Shown piece by piece: positions 35,632-43,934 of a stretch of 64,000 nt of DNA; within the stretch, counting starts at the first letter, position 1; each line of letters begins with the position of its first letter. The translations under genes were made by a program, and so were the position numbers. Location of the stretch: assembly GCF_900108025.1 (NCBI RefSeq), contig NZ_FNUS01000005.1, positions 62,001 through 126,000 of the forward strand. The letters are read 5' to 3'. The notes below the pieces were generated by a model. The model did not search any database, was not told where the DNA came from, and saw only the letters and a list, made by a program, of their open reading frames with translations. Source of the DNA: Halpernia humi. Lineage in GTDB: Bacteria > Bacteroidota > Bacteroidia > Flavobacteriales > Weeksellaceae.

Positions 35632-35841
35632 ATGGACAAACCTACAAAAAAAAGACAATCCTACAATACGGAAATACTTACTGCGGTTTCTGAGGAGTAT
35701 GGAGTCACTACACAGTTTGTGCGACAATGTATCAGAAAAGAGAAACATAGTTTAACCGCTGATACGATCAGAGCAAAATATCATGAATTGTGTGGACCTT
35801 CAAAGAAAGCTTTAGAACAATATAAAATTAAACCAGTATGA
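35632..35841 (+). CDS. Small early regulator (Ner/Cro-position DNA-binding protein)
   Basis: Encodes 69 residues from the ATG at 35632; an in-frame ATG at 35584 lies within the operator and is unlikely. Basic N-terminus, then a helix-turn-helix-like stretch, LTAVSEEYGVTTQFVRQCIR. Position, just downstream of the operators and divergent from the repressor, is that of ner in Mu or cro in lambda. Its stop overlaps the start of the next small gene (ATGA). Confidence 0.68.
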   Translation: MDKPTKKRQSYNTEILTAVSEEYGVTTQFVRQCIRKEKHSLTADTIRAKYHELCGPSKKALEQYKIKPV

Positions 35842-35981
35842 GATTCTTTTATTCATTCAAAAAATCAAATTTTATCCCTTTATACGGGAATAATATTGAA
35901 ATCAGAACTTATCATCAAATTTTGTCGGGACTTATAAAATGGACTAGTACAAAAAATGTTTCATCTGAAATAACAGTTTAA
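35838..35981 (+). CDS. 47-residue early protein, translationally coupled
   Basis: ATGA overlap with the preceding gene and a 2-bp gap before the transposase gene argue for a real gene. The product starts MRFFYSFKKSNFIPLYG and has a mixed hydrophobic and basic composition. I recognise no family. Confidence 0.5.
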   Translation: MRFFYSFKKSNFIPLYGNNIEIRTYHQILSGLIKWTSTKNVSSEITV

Positions 35982-35983
35982 TT

Positions 35984-38053
35984 ATGCCGCATTTCTGGAA
36001 TAATACAAATTCTGTGGCGGTATTTCCTCACGAACTGATTCCTGACTACTGGAAAAATCAGGCTTGTTTGTCTGTTGAATTAAGCAGAAATAAAAACAAT
36101 TCTTTTGGAGTTAAGCCACTGCAGCGAGGTGGCGGTAAAAGAAAAAAATTAATTATTGATTTTGACACTTTACCAACTCATATTCAGGAAGATCTTGGAG
36201 ATCCACGCAAACTAGATCATAACCTTTTGTATTTCTACAAAACGGATTCTGTTGCGGTAAGTTTCTATACAAAATTTACACGCCCGGATGGATCACATCT
36301 TAATCCAGATGAACAACAGCGTTACGTTACCAATGCAAGCGTTTTGATCAGTATTTTGAAACTTCGCGCAAAGCACCAGGCGGAACGCATTAAAATGGGA
36401 ATGACTTTGAAAGGTCTTAATAATTTCCTTTGTGATGAAAGCAATTCCTTTAATCCGGTTCTGCTTAAAAAGTTTTCTTATTCTCACAATTTACCGACGC
36501 ATCCAACCCGATTTAAAGAAGCTTTAAACCAGTTTGAAACTGAGTTTAAATACAATGATCAGGATTGGCCATTTAATTTTCTATCCGTTGTAAAAGATGT
36601 TGAAGGTAAAAGAAAACAAAATGCCAGAATAGTGGATGACCTCACAGAATGTATTTTAAACAGTCTTTTTGCCAATATACCACACAAACCTACAGCAACT
36701 GAAATTTACCGCGCTTACGAAGCCTTTTTAAACGGTTATTCTGAGGTTTACAATGAAGGAACCGGCGAAGTTTACAATCCAAAAGATTTTCCAAAACTTT
36801 CGGAAAGCACCGTTTCACTTTATTTGGCGAAATGGGAAAACAAAGCAGCCACGCACAAACTACGTTCCGGTGACCGTCAGAAATATATGGGACAGTACAA
36901 ACCATTCCACCAGTTAGAACGTCCAAAATTTGCGGGATCTCTCATTTCAATTGATGACAGAAACCCACCTTTCAAAGATTTAGACGGAAATCGTGTGTGG
37001 TTCTACAACTGTTTAGATGTTGCTTCCGGGTGTATTACTGCATTTGTTTACGGCAAAACCAAGGATGGAATCATTACTGATTTTTACCGCCAACTGATTA
37101 GAAATTACACACAATGGGGCATTAATTTACCTGACGGTTTGGAAGCGGAAAGTTCACTTAATAGCAGTTTTGTCAATACTTTTTTACAGGAAGGCTATAT
37201 GTTCCAGAATGTTAGGATTGAAGCCAATAATGCACGTGGAAAAAGAATTGAACGTGACAATGGAATTTTGAGATATAACATTGAAAAAAAGCGCACCGGA
37301 TGGTTAGCCAGACCTCATGCCAAATCAGAATCAAACCAATCCGGAAATTCTAAAGTTCCAATGATCCCTTTTGAAAATATTGTAGAAGGTGCCATTGAAG
37401 ATATTTTCGAGTTAAACAATTCCCAGCACATGAGTGACAACACAAAAACGCGGTGGGAATACTTTTTAGAAATGCAACACCCGGAATTAAAACCAACCAA
37501 TTGGCAGGCAATTTTGCCACATCTTGGTTACCCTCAAAAATCATCCTGCAACACCGGTTATATAAAACTGCAGGGAAAAGCCAGAGCCATTGCGCAAAAC
37601 GGCAAAATCTGCTTAGGTGAAAAATTGATCAACGTAATGAAAGCCATAGAAGGAAAAGAAATCGACATCTTTTGGCTGGATGATAACGAAGGAAATGTGC
37701 TTAAAGCACTCGCTTATTACCAAGGCAGATTTATTTGTGAAGTCCAGGAAATGCCACGGTATAACAGAGCAGTTATTGAGCGCACCGATGCTGATGAAGC
37801 CGCACGGGAATTACAAAGCAGTTACGTTGCAACCGTGGACGGATTTATCAGAAGTCAGGAAAAATCATTAATGAAAATCAATGTATTCCAGCATCCAAAA
37901 CCGGCACCGGAAAACGGATTTTTTATTCCGGGAATGAAGCGAAATAAATTCACACCAACGGATCCCGAAACCGTGGAAACCATAGATACAGATGATGAAG
38001 AAAAAATGGCATCAGTTCCCTCAGTAAGTTGGCAAAATGCCTTTATGAAATAA
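35984..38053 (+). CDS. MuA-like DDE transposase
   Basis: Encodes 689 residues, like MuA (663). Order: DNA-binding N-terminal domains (HTH at about 1-60 and 180-290), rve-type catalytic core about 315-450 and a C-terminal beta-barrel (about 500-600, GYIKLQGKARAIAQNGKICL). Catalytic acids: D324 or D325 in SIDDR and E423 in KRIERDNG. In the second acidic position the sequence is LEAESSLNSSF (E387/E389), so glutamate seems to replace the usual Asp. It carries out replicative transposition, integration and phage DNA amplification. It is followed by a 67-codon gene and the MuB-like gene. Confidence 0.9.
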   Translation: MPHFWNNTNSVAVFPHELIPDYWKNQACLSVELSRNKNNSFGVKPLQRGGGKRKKLIIDFDTLPTHIQEDLGDPRKLDHNLLYFYKTDSVAVSFYTKFTRPDGSHLNPDEQQRYVTNASVLISILKLRAKHQAERIKMGMTLKGLNNFLCDESNSFNPVLLKKFSYSHNLPTHPTRFKEALNQFETEFKYNDQDWPFNFLSVVKDVEGKRKQNARIVDDLTECILNSLFANIPHKPTATEIYRAYEAFLNGYSEVYNEGTGEVYNPKDFPKLSESTVSLYLAKWENKAATHKLRSGDRQKYMGQYKPFHQLERPKFAGSLISIDDRNPPFKDLDGNRVWFYNCLDVASGCITAFVYGKTKDGIITDFYRQLIRNYTQWGINLPDGLEAESSLNSSFVNTFLQEGYMFQNVRIEANNARGKRIERDNGILRYNIEKKRTGWLARPHAKSESNQSGNSKVPMIPFENIVEGAIEDIFELNNSQHMSDNTKTRWEYFLEMQHPELKPTNWQAILPHLGYPQKSSCNTGYIKLQGKARAIAQNGKICLGEKLINVMKAIEGKEIDIFWLDDNEGNVLKALAYYQGRFICEVQEMPRYNRAVIERTDADEAARELQSSYVATVDGFIRSQEKSLMKINVFQHPKPAPENGFFIPGMKRNKFTPTDPETVETIDTDDEEKMASVPSVSWQNAFMK

Positions 38054-38071
38054 CAATTTAAAAATTTAAAA

Positions 38072-38275
38072 ATGCAAGAAAAAGAAGTGATTACTCTATT
38101 ACAAGAACTACTTGAAGTAAGTAAAAATTTTGAATATAAGACGAGAAATGCTTTTCAAAAATTAGATAGTGTTCCAAAATCAGAACTAAAAAAAATGAAA
38201 GATAACAATCCTAAAATCAGTCAAATATTAGATGAATTTGAACTTGTCTACAGTAGGATTCAAAAGGAAATTTAA
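38072..38275 (+). CDS. Small helical early protein
   Basis: Encodes 67 residues, helical and charged (EKEVITLLQELLEVSKNFEY). No recognisable domain. It lies between the transposase and MuB-like genes with 18-bp and 17-bp gaps and is surely in the early operon. It might modulate the transposase, but nothing in the sequence proves this. Confidence 0.6.
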   Translation: MQEKEVITLLQELLEVSKNFEYKTRNAFQKLDSVPKSELKKMKDNNPKISQILDEFELVYSRIQKEI

Positions 38276-38292
38276 AAATTAAAATAACAACA

Positions 38293-39171
38293 ATGGAATT
38301 ATCATTAGAATATAAGCAGCAAGTAAAACAGGTCCTTTTAGAACGCCGCCCCAATTTTGGCGGTACAGATGCGCAATTTGCAAAGATATATGGCATCAAC
38401 GGTTCTGTATTTAGCAGATTAAACAAAGGCGAAATTGAAGGTCTTATTTCACCCTCACAATGGTTACAGATCGGTCGCGAACTGGATATTAACCCCAAGA
38501 AAAGCAACTGGAAAGTAGTTCGTACAAAAGTGTACACGGAAATTGAAAGCAGTATTGTTTTCTGCCAAAATTTCAGCCGGTCAATGGTTTTAGTTGATGC
38601 TTGCGGGATCGGGAAATCTTTTTCTGCTAAAAATATTGTGAAGTCAATGAAAAACGCCTTTTACATTGACTGCTCACAGGCTAAATCTAAACAGTTATTC
38701 ATTAGATATTTTGCTAAAACTTTGGGAATTGACAACAAAGGAAAATATGTTGATGTAAAGGAAAATTTAAAGTATTACATCAATCAGCTTGACAGTCCTG
38801 TGTTTGTACTGGATGAAGTTGGTGACTTGGAATATACCGGATTTTTAGAGTTAAAAGAATTGTGGAATTCGGCAGACGGTACCTGCGGTTGGTTAATGAT
38901 GGGTGCGGACGGCTTAAGAAGTAAGATCCAAAAAGGCATTAATAATAAAAAAGTTGGTTTTGCTGAGATATTCAGCCGCTTTTCAGATGAATTTATTCAG
39001 TTGACACCAAACGGTGTAGATGATAAAAAGGCTTTTTACAACGAACTTTTAACTCAGGTTGCAACGGCAAACCATACCGGATCAAAACCTGTGAATGAAT
39101 TAGTAAAAATCTGCCTTAGTAAAGAAGCTACTTTGCGCCATTTGGAAACCTTGATCAAAATTTCAGCATAA
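38293..39171 (+). CDS. MuB-like AAA+ ATPase, transposition target protein
   Basis: Encodes 292 residues (MuB has 312). N-terminal HTH-like segment (GTDAQFAKIYGINGSVFSRL), then the AAA+ core with Walker A DACGIGKSFSA, Walker B VFVLDEVGDLE and a sensor stretch GWLMMGADGLRSK, and a C-terminal helical domain. MuB binds target DNA as an ATP-dependent filament, stimulates MuA and gives target immunity. Position two genes behind the transposase fits. The Walker A Gly-rich loop is intact. Confidence 0.87.
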   Translation: MELSLEYKQQVKQVLLERRPNFGGTDAQFAKIYGINGSVFSRLNKGEIEGLISPSQWLQIGRELDINPKKSNWKVVRTKVYTEIESSIVFCQNFSRSMVLVDACGIGKSFSAKNIVKSMKNAFYIDCSQAKSKQLFIRYFAKTLGIDNKGKYVDVKENLKYYINQLDSPVFVLDEVGDLEYTGFLELKELWNSADGTCGWLMMGADGLRSKIQKGINNKKVGFAEIFSRFSDEFIQLTPNGVDDKKAFYNELLTQVATANHTGSKPVNELVKICLSKEATLRHLETLIKISA

Positions 39172-39801
39172 ATGAGGACCTACACAGTCAGCAATATTCT
39201 GAACCGCAAAATGAAGATCCTGGAACTTACCGGCATTTGGTTACAAGTTTTCGGAGAGCCTGAACGGACTGGAAAAGTTTGGATTATTTACGGCGAAGAA
39301 AAGCAGGGTAAAACGTGGTTTGCCATGTTGCTTGCACAATTTCTTAGTACAATGGAAGCGGTGCTTTATATCTCAGCTGAGGAAGGTTTAGGATTGACAT
39401 TTCAGGATGTAATTAAGAGAGCGAAGTTCGATCCAAAAAATAAAAAATTTAAGGCTTACGGCTATGTACCACTCGCAGAACTGAAAGCCACATTAAAAAA
39501 AAGATACGCACCGAAACTGGTGATCATTGATAACGTCACTTTTTATTCAGATGAACTAAAAAACGGCGGACTGCAGGAATTATTAAAAGAAAACCCCGAT
39601 AAACTTTTCATTTTCCTGGCGCATGAAGAACGTGGCGAACCTTACACAGCCACAGCAAAGATGATCAAACGATTAGCGGACAGAATTGTAAGAGTGCAGG
39701 GATTAGTTGCAACAGTTGGAGGCAGAACCACCGGCGGACAGTTCCTGATCGATGAAGCAAAAGCGATGATCCTTCACGGATCTGATATAAAAAATAATTA
39801 A
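39172..39801 (+). CDS. Second early P-loop ATPase (RecA/RepA-like)
   Basis: Encodes 209 residues. Walker A GEEKQGKTW, then YISAEEGLGLTFQDV as in the AAA_25/RepA-type helicases (E after the second strand), Walker B KLVIIDNV and a final strand FIFLAHEERGEP. It is shorter than hexameric helicases, lacking an N-terminal domain. It begins one base after the MuB-like stop. A replication or recombination accessory role is inferred; classic Mu has no such gene here. Confidence 0.7.
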   Translation: MRTYTVSNILNRKMKILELTGIWLQVFGEPERTGKVWIIYGEEKQGKTWFAMLLAQFLSTMEAVLYISAEEGLGLTFQDVIKRAKFDPKNKKFKAYGYVPLAELKATLKKRYAPKLVIIDNVTFYSDELKNGGLQELLKENPDKLFIFLAHEERGEPYTATAKMIKRLADRIVRVQGLVATVGGRTTGGQFLIDEAKAMILHGSDIKNN

Positions 39802-39824
39802 AACAATTTAAAAATTCACAACAA

Positions 39825-40217
39825 ATGGAAATATTACACGACAACCCACGAAACCCAAACCGCCTGCTGATAATGCGCGCACTGGTTTACAATGATTGGG
39901 GCTATGATAACCTTATCCATCAATTTTTTGTTACCTGGTGCGAAGCAATGGCGCTCAAATTCTACCATAAAGACCGCGATCTGATCGCCAATGAAATGCT
40001 TTTTAACTATTACCAAAAGCAATGGCAGATCCTGGTAGAAAAAAGAATGATGAATGAGTATGGCGGTTATTTAAAACAAAATATTACTCAGGCAGAAAAT
40101 ACCTATTACAAAATTCTGCATGAGTACGCGATGGAATTGGAAAATTATTATCCGGCTTCACTGATCACAAAAGTACCGGCAAAAGCAAAACCTAAATATC
40201 AATTTAACCTCAATTAA
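39825..40217 (+). CDS. Hypothetical early phage protein
   Basis: Encodes 130 residues, predicted helical with many aromatic residues (FFVTWCEAMALKFYHKD, LLIMRALVYNDWGYDNL). No membrane segment, no known motif. Gap of 23 bp to the ATPase gene and 6 bp to the next gene, so part of the early operon. Confidence 0.65.
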   Translation: MEILHDNPRNPNRLLIMRALVYNDWGYDNLIHQFFVTWCEAMALKFYHKDRDLIANEMLFNYYQKQWQILVEKRMMNEYGGYLKQNITQAENTYYKILHEYAMELENYYPASLITKVPAKAKPKYQFNLN

Positions 40218-40223
40218 AATCTT

Positions 40224-40463
40224 ATGAAAGAAGAATTAATCGAAGAAATGAAACAATTTCTTAAAAAAATGAGTGACGCAAAAATCGCAGCAATATTTTT
40301 AGCCGCAAATGGTGAAAATTATATCACCTGCCATAATTGTAGTGTCGAAGGACAGGCGCAATTACTGGTCAATCATATTGACAGCACTCCAGAAATGCAA
40401 GAAGCATTTACAAATGAGTTGGAACTCGTTACGAAGCGTGAACAAATGCAGGAAAATGGATAA
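40224..40463 (+). CDS. Hypothetical early phage protein
   Basis: Encodes 79 residues. Helical N-terminus, then AAIFLAANGENYITCHNCSV with a CHNC pair. No named family. Its last 8 bases overlap the start of the next gene, showing translational coupling. Confidence 0.6.
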   Translation: MKEELIEEMKQFLKKMSDAKIAAIFLAANGENYITCHNCSVEGQAQLLVNHIDSTPEMQEAFTNELELVTKREQMQENG

Positions 40464-40629
40464 CGAAATGTTTCCACCCACAGAAAATGAACTGGATGAA
40501 ATGATCATTACAGTTCAGCAGAAAATGGAAACTGCAGCAACGCAGTTAGAGTACGATCAGCTTTATGACGAACTGCATGAACTGAGAGAGAAAAGAAGAC
40601 AATTAATTATTAAAAATAATACAATTTAA
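40456..40629 (+). CDS. Small coiled-coil early protein
   Basis: Encodes 57 residues from the ATG at 40456, which overlaps the previous stop; the same frame is open further upstream but inside that gene. The product is a charged helix (ATQLEYDQLYDELHELREKR). Function unknown. Confidence 0.5.
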   Translation: MDNEMFPPTENELDEMIITVQQKMETAATQLEYDQLYDELHELREKRRQLIIKNNTI

Positions 40630-40634
40630 AAATT

Positions 40635-40934
40635 ATGAACACTAAAAAAGTCCTTAAAAAATTAAACAAAATCGGATGTTTTAAAAAAATAGAAATCGTG
40701 GTTGATCAAGAAATAAGTGCCACTTTTAAGTATGAAATAAATGATATTATCATTCGAAAAATTAGCGAAAAATTTCCTTCCAGTAAATATAATTATTCGA
40801 TTAAAAAAAATGAAAATGATCTGATATTAAATATTAAAGACATACTTGGACCATTTTCACCTTTACGCGCTTGGTTTCATGATCCATTATTTATTTCAGG
40901 CCATTTTAGTTCCAGAGCAGGAAGAAAATTTTAA
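40635..40934 (+). CDS. Hypothetical early phage protein
   Basis: Encodes 99 residues starting MNTKKVLKKLNKIGCFKKIEI. Basic and beta/alpha-like. Ends in FSSRAGRKF. The family is not recognised. Gap of 5 bp to the previous gene. Confidence 0.55.
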   Translation: MNTKKVLKKLNKIGCFKKIEIVVDQEISATFKYEINDIIIRKISEKFPSSKYNYSIKKNENDLILNIKDILGPFSPLRAWFHDPLFISGHFSSRAGRKF

Positions 40935-40956
40935 AAATAAATCAAACTTTATAACA

Positions 40957-41226
40957 ATGAAAAAAATGGGAGTAATAGGCGCAATGGCGTCAATGTTAAT
41001 TACAAATGCATTTGTTGCCGGTGGAAGTGTTGTGACCGGTGCACCATCTACAAAACCAAATAAACCAAATGCAAAAAACAAACCCTCAAAAGCCAGATGG
41101 CGAACCGCAGAACCATCCAGATATTTTGGCAGACGCAGTAAAATAGTTACTGCAGAAACGCCAAAAGGTCCGCAAAAAATGAAGCTGAAAAATGCTTTAA
41201 AAAAAGATTTTGAATTCACTTTTTAA
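40957..41226 (+). CDS. Small basic protein with hydrophobic N-terminus
   Basis: Encodes 89 residues from the ATG at 40957. A hydrophobic segment (GVIGAMASMLITNAFVAGG) is followed by a very Lys/Pro-rich stretch (TKPNKPNAKNKPSKARW). It could be a membrane anchor or exported peptide with a nucleic-acid-like basic tail. Earlier in-frame starts would overlap the preceding gene and are less likely. Function unknown. Confidence 0.5.
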   Translation: MKKMGVIGAMASMLITNAFVAGGSVVTGAPSTKPNKPNAKNKPSKARWRTAEPSRYFGRRSKIVTAETPKGPQKMKLKNALKKDFEFTF

Positions 41227-41237
41227 TTAAAATAACA

Positions 41238-41939
41238 ATGTCAGAAACAATTTCACTATCAGATTTAACACCGGCGCAAAGAGCGCAATTGGTACAGGAA
41301 GAAAAAGAACGCGTAAAAAACGAAAAGGACAAACGAGCTAAAGATCTAATTGCCCTGGATGAATTGGCCGCGGAAACATTGCCGGGATCTATGGCAATCC
41401 TTCGTGAAGCATCAGAAAATTTGGAAAAAGCAAAAGCGCAGGTTTTCAATCATTTTGAAAGTTACCTAAAAATGAAAATCGCCACGATTGGCGTGAAAAG
41501 CAACCAACAGACCCACACCATCACAGTTGGGACTGAAAGCATAAAATTAGGTTACAGGATAACTGATGGCTACGGTGAAAACGCTTCTTACGGAATTGCA
41601 ATGGTTCATAAATTTTTATCAACCTTGGGAAAAGATGAAAATTCTAAAAAGTTGCTTGGTTCCCTTATGAGACTTTTACAGCGAAACGGCAAAGGTGATC
41701 TTGACAGTAAAAAAGTTTTGGAATTACGCCAGATCGCAGACAAAGATTATCCGGGAACGGACTTCCAGAAAGGTGTAGAAATCATTCAGGAAGAATACAA
41801 ACCGAAACTATCAAAATGGTTTATTGAGGCTTACTACACCGATAAAACAGGCGTAGAACAAAGTTTACCGCTATCAATGACCAGTGTAGATCTGCCGAAA
41901 GATATAGACCTTACTTTTTTACTTCCAAACGAAGATTAA
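41238..41939 (+). CDS. DUF3164-family phage protein
   Basis: Encodes 233 residues. N-terminal charged coiled coil (about 15-45), then the family core: YRITDGYGENASYGIAMVHK-like strand, GSLMRLLQRNGKGDLDSKKV and DKDYPGTDFQKGVEIIQEEYKPKLS (quoted in parts). DUF3164 proteins occur in many Mu-like prophages in the early region, where a role in DNA replication or sulfate/CTD-like signalling has never been shown. Intact and in the early operon. Confidence 0.75.
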   Translation: MSETISLSDLTPAQRAQLVQEEKERVKNEKDKRAKDLIALDELAAETLPGSMAILREASENLEKAKAQVFNHFESYLKMKIATIGVKSNQQTHTITVGTESIKLGYRITDGYGENASYGIAMVHKFLSTLGKDENSKKLLGSLMRLLQRNGKGDLDSKKVLELRQIADKDYPGTDFQKGVEIIQEEYKPKLSKWFIEAYYTDKTGVEQSLPLSMTSVDLPKDIDLTFLLPNED

Positions 41940-41947
41940 TCATTATT

Positions 41948-41971
41948 GGTAACGACATCTGCGTCGTTACC
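41948..41971 (+). terminator. Perfect 9-bp hairpin between DUF3164 and GemA-like genes
   Basis: GGTAACGAC, loop ATCTGC, GTCGTTACC. It is followed by ATCTTT only, so termination is likely weak; attenuation or mRNA processing in the early operon is possible. Confidence 0.5.
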
Positions 41972-41989
41972 ATCTTTAAAAAATTTGAA

Positions 41990-42466
41990 ATGAGCACAAT
42001 CACAGCACCGCAAACCGAAGGTTCGGCGATTCCGTCAAAAACATCAATATCAAAGAGCCAAATTCAGCAACTACAAACCATCTGCAGCGGAAAATTCAGA
42101 AGCAGGGAGGAACGTTTAGAAGCGCTTTCAGAAATGACAGGCGTGGAACTTACTTCCATCAAAGAATTAAACCGTTTACAGGCCGATGAACTGATCTATT
42201 TCTTTAACACAGGTAAAATTATAGATCATTCAGCGTGGGCGCTTTTTGACCGCAATAACACGCAGCACAAAACAATCTTATCACTTTGCCATCAACTTGG
42301 ATGGGTGCAGGAAGAAAAACCACAGTTTGTAGATCTGCACCGTTTGGGTGGTTGGCTTAAATCAGACAAAAGCCCTGTTAAAATGCCGTTGAAAGAAATG
42401 GAACGGCCGCAATTATCAAAAATTATTTCTGCACTGCAGATCATCATTAAAAAAAGTTACAAATAA
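41990..42466 (+). CDS. GemA/gp16-like regulatory protein (tentative)
   Basis: Encodes 158 residues. After a low-complexity start comes ISKSQIQQLQTI and a helical region (REERLEALSEMTGVELTSIKEL, read in parts) with LNRLQADELIYFF. The C-terminal half has LCHQLGWVQEE and LHRLGGWLKSDKSP. This two-part layout resembles Mu gp16/GemA (DUF1018), which affects host gyrase and gene expression. Similarity is judged by pattern only. Confidence 0.5.
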   Translation: MSTITAPQTEGSAIPSKTSISKSQIQQLQTICSGKFRSREERLEALSEMTGVELTSIKELNRLQADELIYFFNTGKIIDHSAWALFDRNNTQHKTILSLCHQLGWVQEEKPQFVDLHRLGGWLKSDKSPVKMPLKEMERPQLSKIISALQIIIKKSYK

Positions 42467-42477
42467 AAATCAAAATT

Positions 42478-42681
42478 ATGTCAAACACTTCAAGCACAAG
42501 TTCCGGAATCGGATTTTTCGGACTTCTTACAATCGTTTTTATCGTTTTAAAACTCACAAAATTTATTGCCTGGTCTTGGTATTATGTTTTAATGCCGGTT
42601 TGGATACCCTTTGCAATTGGGATTGGTTTCCTTTTTATCGCCGGTTTACTCGGTCTATTTCAACATTTCAGAAAAAAATAA
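42478..42681 (+). CDS. Small membrane protein, Fragile-X-F (TM185-like) type
   Basis: Encodes 67 residues with two transmembrane helices (about 12-32 and 41-62). The sequence VFIVLKLTKFIAWSWYYVL followed by PVWIPF resembles the prokaryotic transmembrane Fragile-X-F family found in many phages. Function unknown; a holin role is possible but nothing else in this region is lytic. Confidence 0.62.
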   Translation: MSNTSSTSSGIGFFGLLTIVFIVLKLTKFIAWSWYYVLMPVWIPFAIGIGFLFIAGLLGLFQHFRKK

Positions 42682-42702
42682 TTATCCTAAACGGTTTTTT
42701 GG

Positions 42703-42719
42703 AGCGGTTCGATTCTGCT
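42703..42719 (+). other. tRNA T-arm-like hairpin
   Basis: AGCGG, loop TTCGATT, CTGCT: a 5-bp stem (one G-T) with the consensus T-loop, followed by CCTGGGAACA, like a tRNA acceptor strand. No matching 5' acceptor strand, D-arm or anticodon arm lies upstream, so it is not a complete tRNA. It may be a tRNA 3' remnant or chance. Confidence 0.3.
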
Positions 42720-42748
42720 CCTGGGAACAAAAAAATTAAATCAAAAGT

Positions 42749-43177
42749 ATGAGAATTTACGTAGCAAGTTCGTGGAGAAACGAACGCCAACCTCAAGTTG
42801 TACAGTTTTTAAGAGAAAATGGACATGAAGTCTATGATTTTAAAAATCCAGAACCCTATACAGGTTTTTCGTGGTCGGAAATAGATCCGAACTGGCAAAA
42901 TTGGACAAATCAAGAATATTTTGACGCCTTAAATCATCCAAGAGCAGTTGAAGGTTTTAACAGTGACTTCAATGCAATGAAATGGGCGAATGCATGTGTT
43001 TTGGTAATGCCGTGTGGTAGATCAGCCCACACTGAAGCAGGATGGATGCAGGGACAATTCAAACAGACAATCGTTTTAATTGAACAAACAGCAGAACCGG
43101 AATTAATGTATAAAATATTTGAATTGGTTACTGATAGTTTAGAGCAGGTTCAAGAATATTTATCTATGACAGAATAA
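42749..43177 (+). CDS. Nucleoside 2-deoxyribosyltransferase-like protein
   Basis: Encodes 142 residues. The start IYVASSWRNERQPQVVQFL and the following GHEVYDFKNP are the nucleotide-binding start of this Rossmann-like family. The stretch VLVMPCGRSAHTEAGWMQG contains the catalytic glutamate (in HTEAGW). Such enzymes cleave or exchange deoxynucleoside bases, here probably to serve phage DNA precursor metabolism or modify nucleotide signals. Complete in length. It may be a moron, as it is preceded by a 67-bp gap. Confidence 0.78.
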   Translation: MRIYVASSWRNERQPQVVQFLRENGHEVYDFKNPEPYTGFSWSEIDPNWQNWTNQEYFDALNHPRAVEGFNSDFNAMKWANACVLVMPCGRSAHTEAGWMQGQFKQTIVLIEQTAEPELMYKIFELVTDSLEQVQEYLSMTE

Positions 43178-43179
43178 AA

Positions 43180-43758
43180 ATGAAATTCACAGCCGAACAA
43201 TTAACTTTCATAAAGGCAAAATTTAACTCTTTGACTTCCAGAGAAATGTTTGATCATTTATTGGTGAATTTCTCTTTTGATAAATGCTATACAAGTTTTA
43301 GAACCGAATGCTACGCAAATGGATTCTATAAATGCGAAATGCGCAGATGGTCTGCAGAAGAAAAGAAATTTCTCCTGGATAATTACCAGACTATGGGCAA
43401 TGTCGCAATTGCTGAAAAACTTACTAAAAAAGGTAGGATTTTCACTAAAAAGCAGGTCCAAAAACAAGTCAGACTTTTAAAATTAAAGCGTTCACCGGAA
43501 AACCTGCAGTTTATTTTGGATCAGAATAAATTAAGCGGAATTTATTCTAAAGCAAATTACAAAAGATGGGAACGAATGAAAAACCCGGCTTCGATTATCA
43601 ATGAAATTGCAGTCGAAGATCCTGCAAAAGAAATTTTGATCACAGTGATCATAAATGATAAAATCAGACTTAAAGTAAAACCCGGAACTGATGTGGAAAA
43701 ATTGAAATCAGAATATATTTCGGCCATAGAAAATAATTGGGAAGCGGGTCTTCAATAA
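43180..43758 (+). CDS. Hypothetical protein with SANT/Myb-like helices
   Basis: Encodes 192 residues. Two repeats of a W/F-rich helical unit: FTAEQLTFIKAKFNSLTSRE at the start and RRWSAEEKKFLLDNYQTMGN followed by VAIAEKLTKKG. These resemble SANT/Myb-type DNA-binding helices seen in phage HTH proteins. The C-terminal part is beta-rich (ILITVIINDKIRLKVKPG). A DNA-binding role is inferred. Gap of 2 bp to the previous gene. Confidence 0.6.
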   Translation: MKFTAEQLTFIKAKFNSLTSREMFDHLLVNFSFDKCYTSFRTECYANGFYKCEMRRWSAEEKKFLLDNYQTMGNVAIAEKLTKKGRIFTKKQVQKQVRLLKLKRSPENLQFILDQNKLSGIYSKANYKRWERMKNPASIINEIAVEDPAKEILITVIINDKIRLKVKPGTDVEKLKSEYISAIENNWEAGLQ

Positions 43759-43775
43759 TCATTAAAAATTTAAAA

Positions 43776-43934
43776 ATGGAAATCTACACAATCGTTTATA
43801 ACGTCCTAATGGGCCTCATTTTAATTGTTGCTGCAGTCTTTATGGTCAAATGCCTTCGGTGGAAGTTTTATGACATTTTCACTGCGTTTGCAATCACATT
43901 TGTAGCGGTTTTACTCGCTTTAATATACCTGTAG
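43776..43934 (+). CDS. Small two-helix membrane protein
   Basis: Encodes 52 residues from the ATG at 43776, with two hydrophobic helices (about 2-24 and 32-51) and almost no loop. Its stop is immediately followed by the next start codon. Function unknown. Confidence 0.55.
   Translation: MEIYTIVYNVLMGLILIVAAVFMVKCLRWKFYDIFTAFAITFVAVLLALIYL

Noticed and set aside
36690-36926. Minus-strand frames opposite the transposase and other long genes
   Set aside because: They are antisense shadows without own signals; the plus-strand genes have clear domains.
42703-42729. tRNA gene
   Set aside because: Only a T-arm and acceptor-like strand can be formed; no D-arm, anticodon arm or 5' acceptor strand is present upstream.
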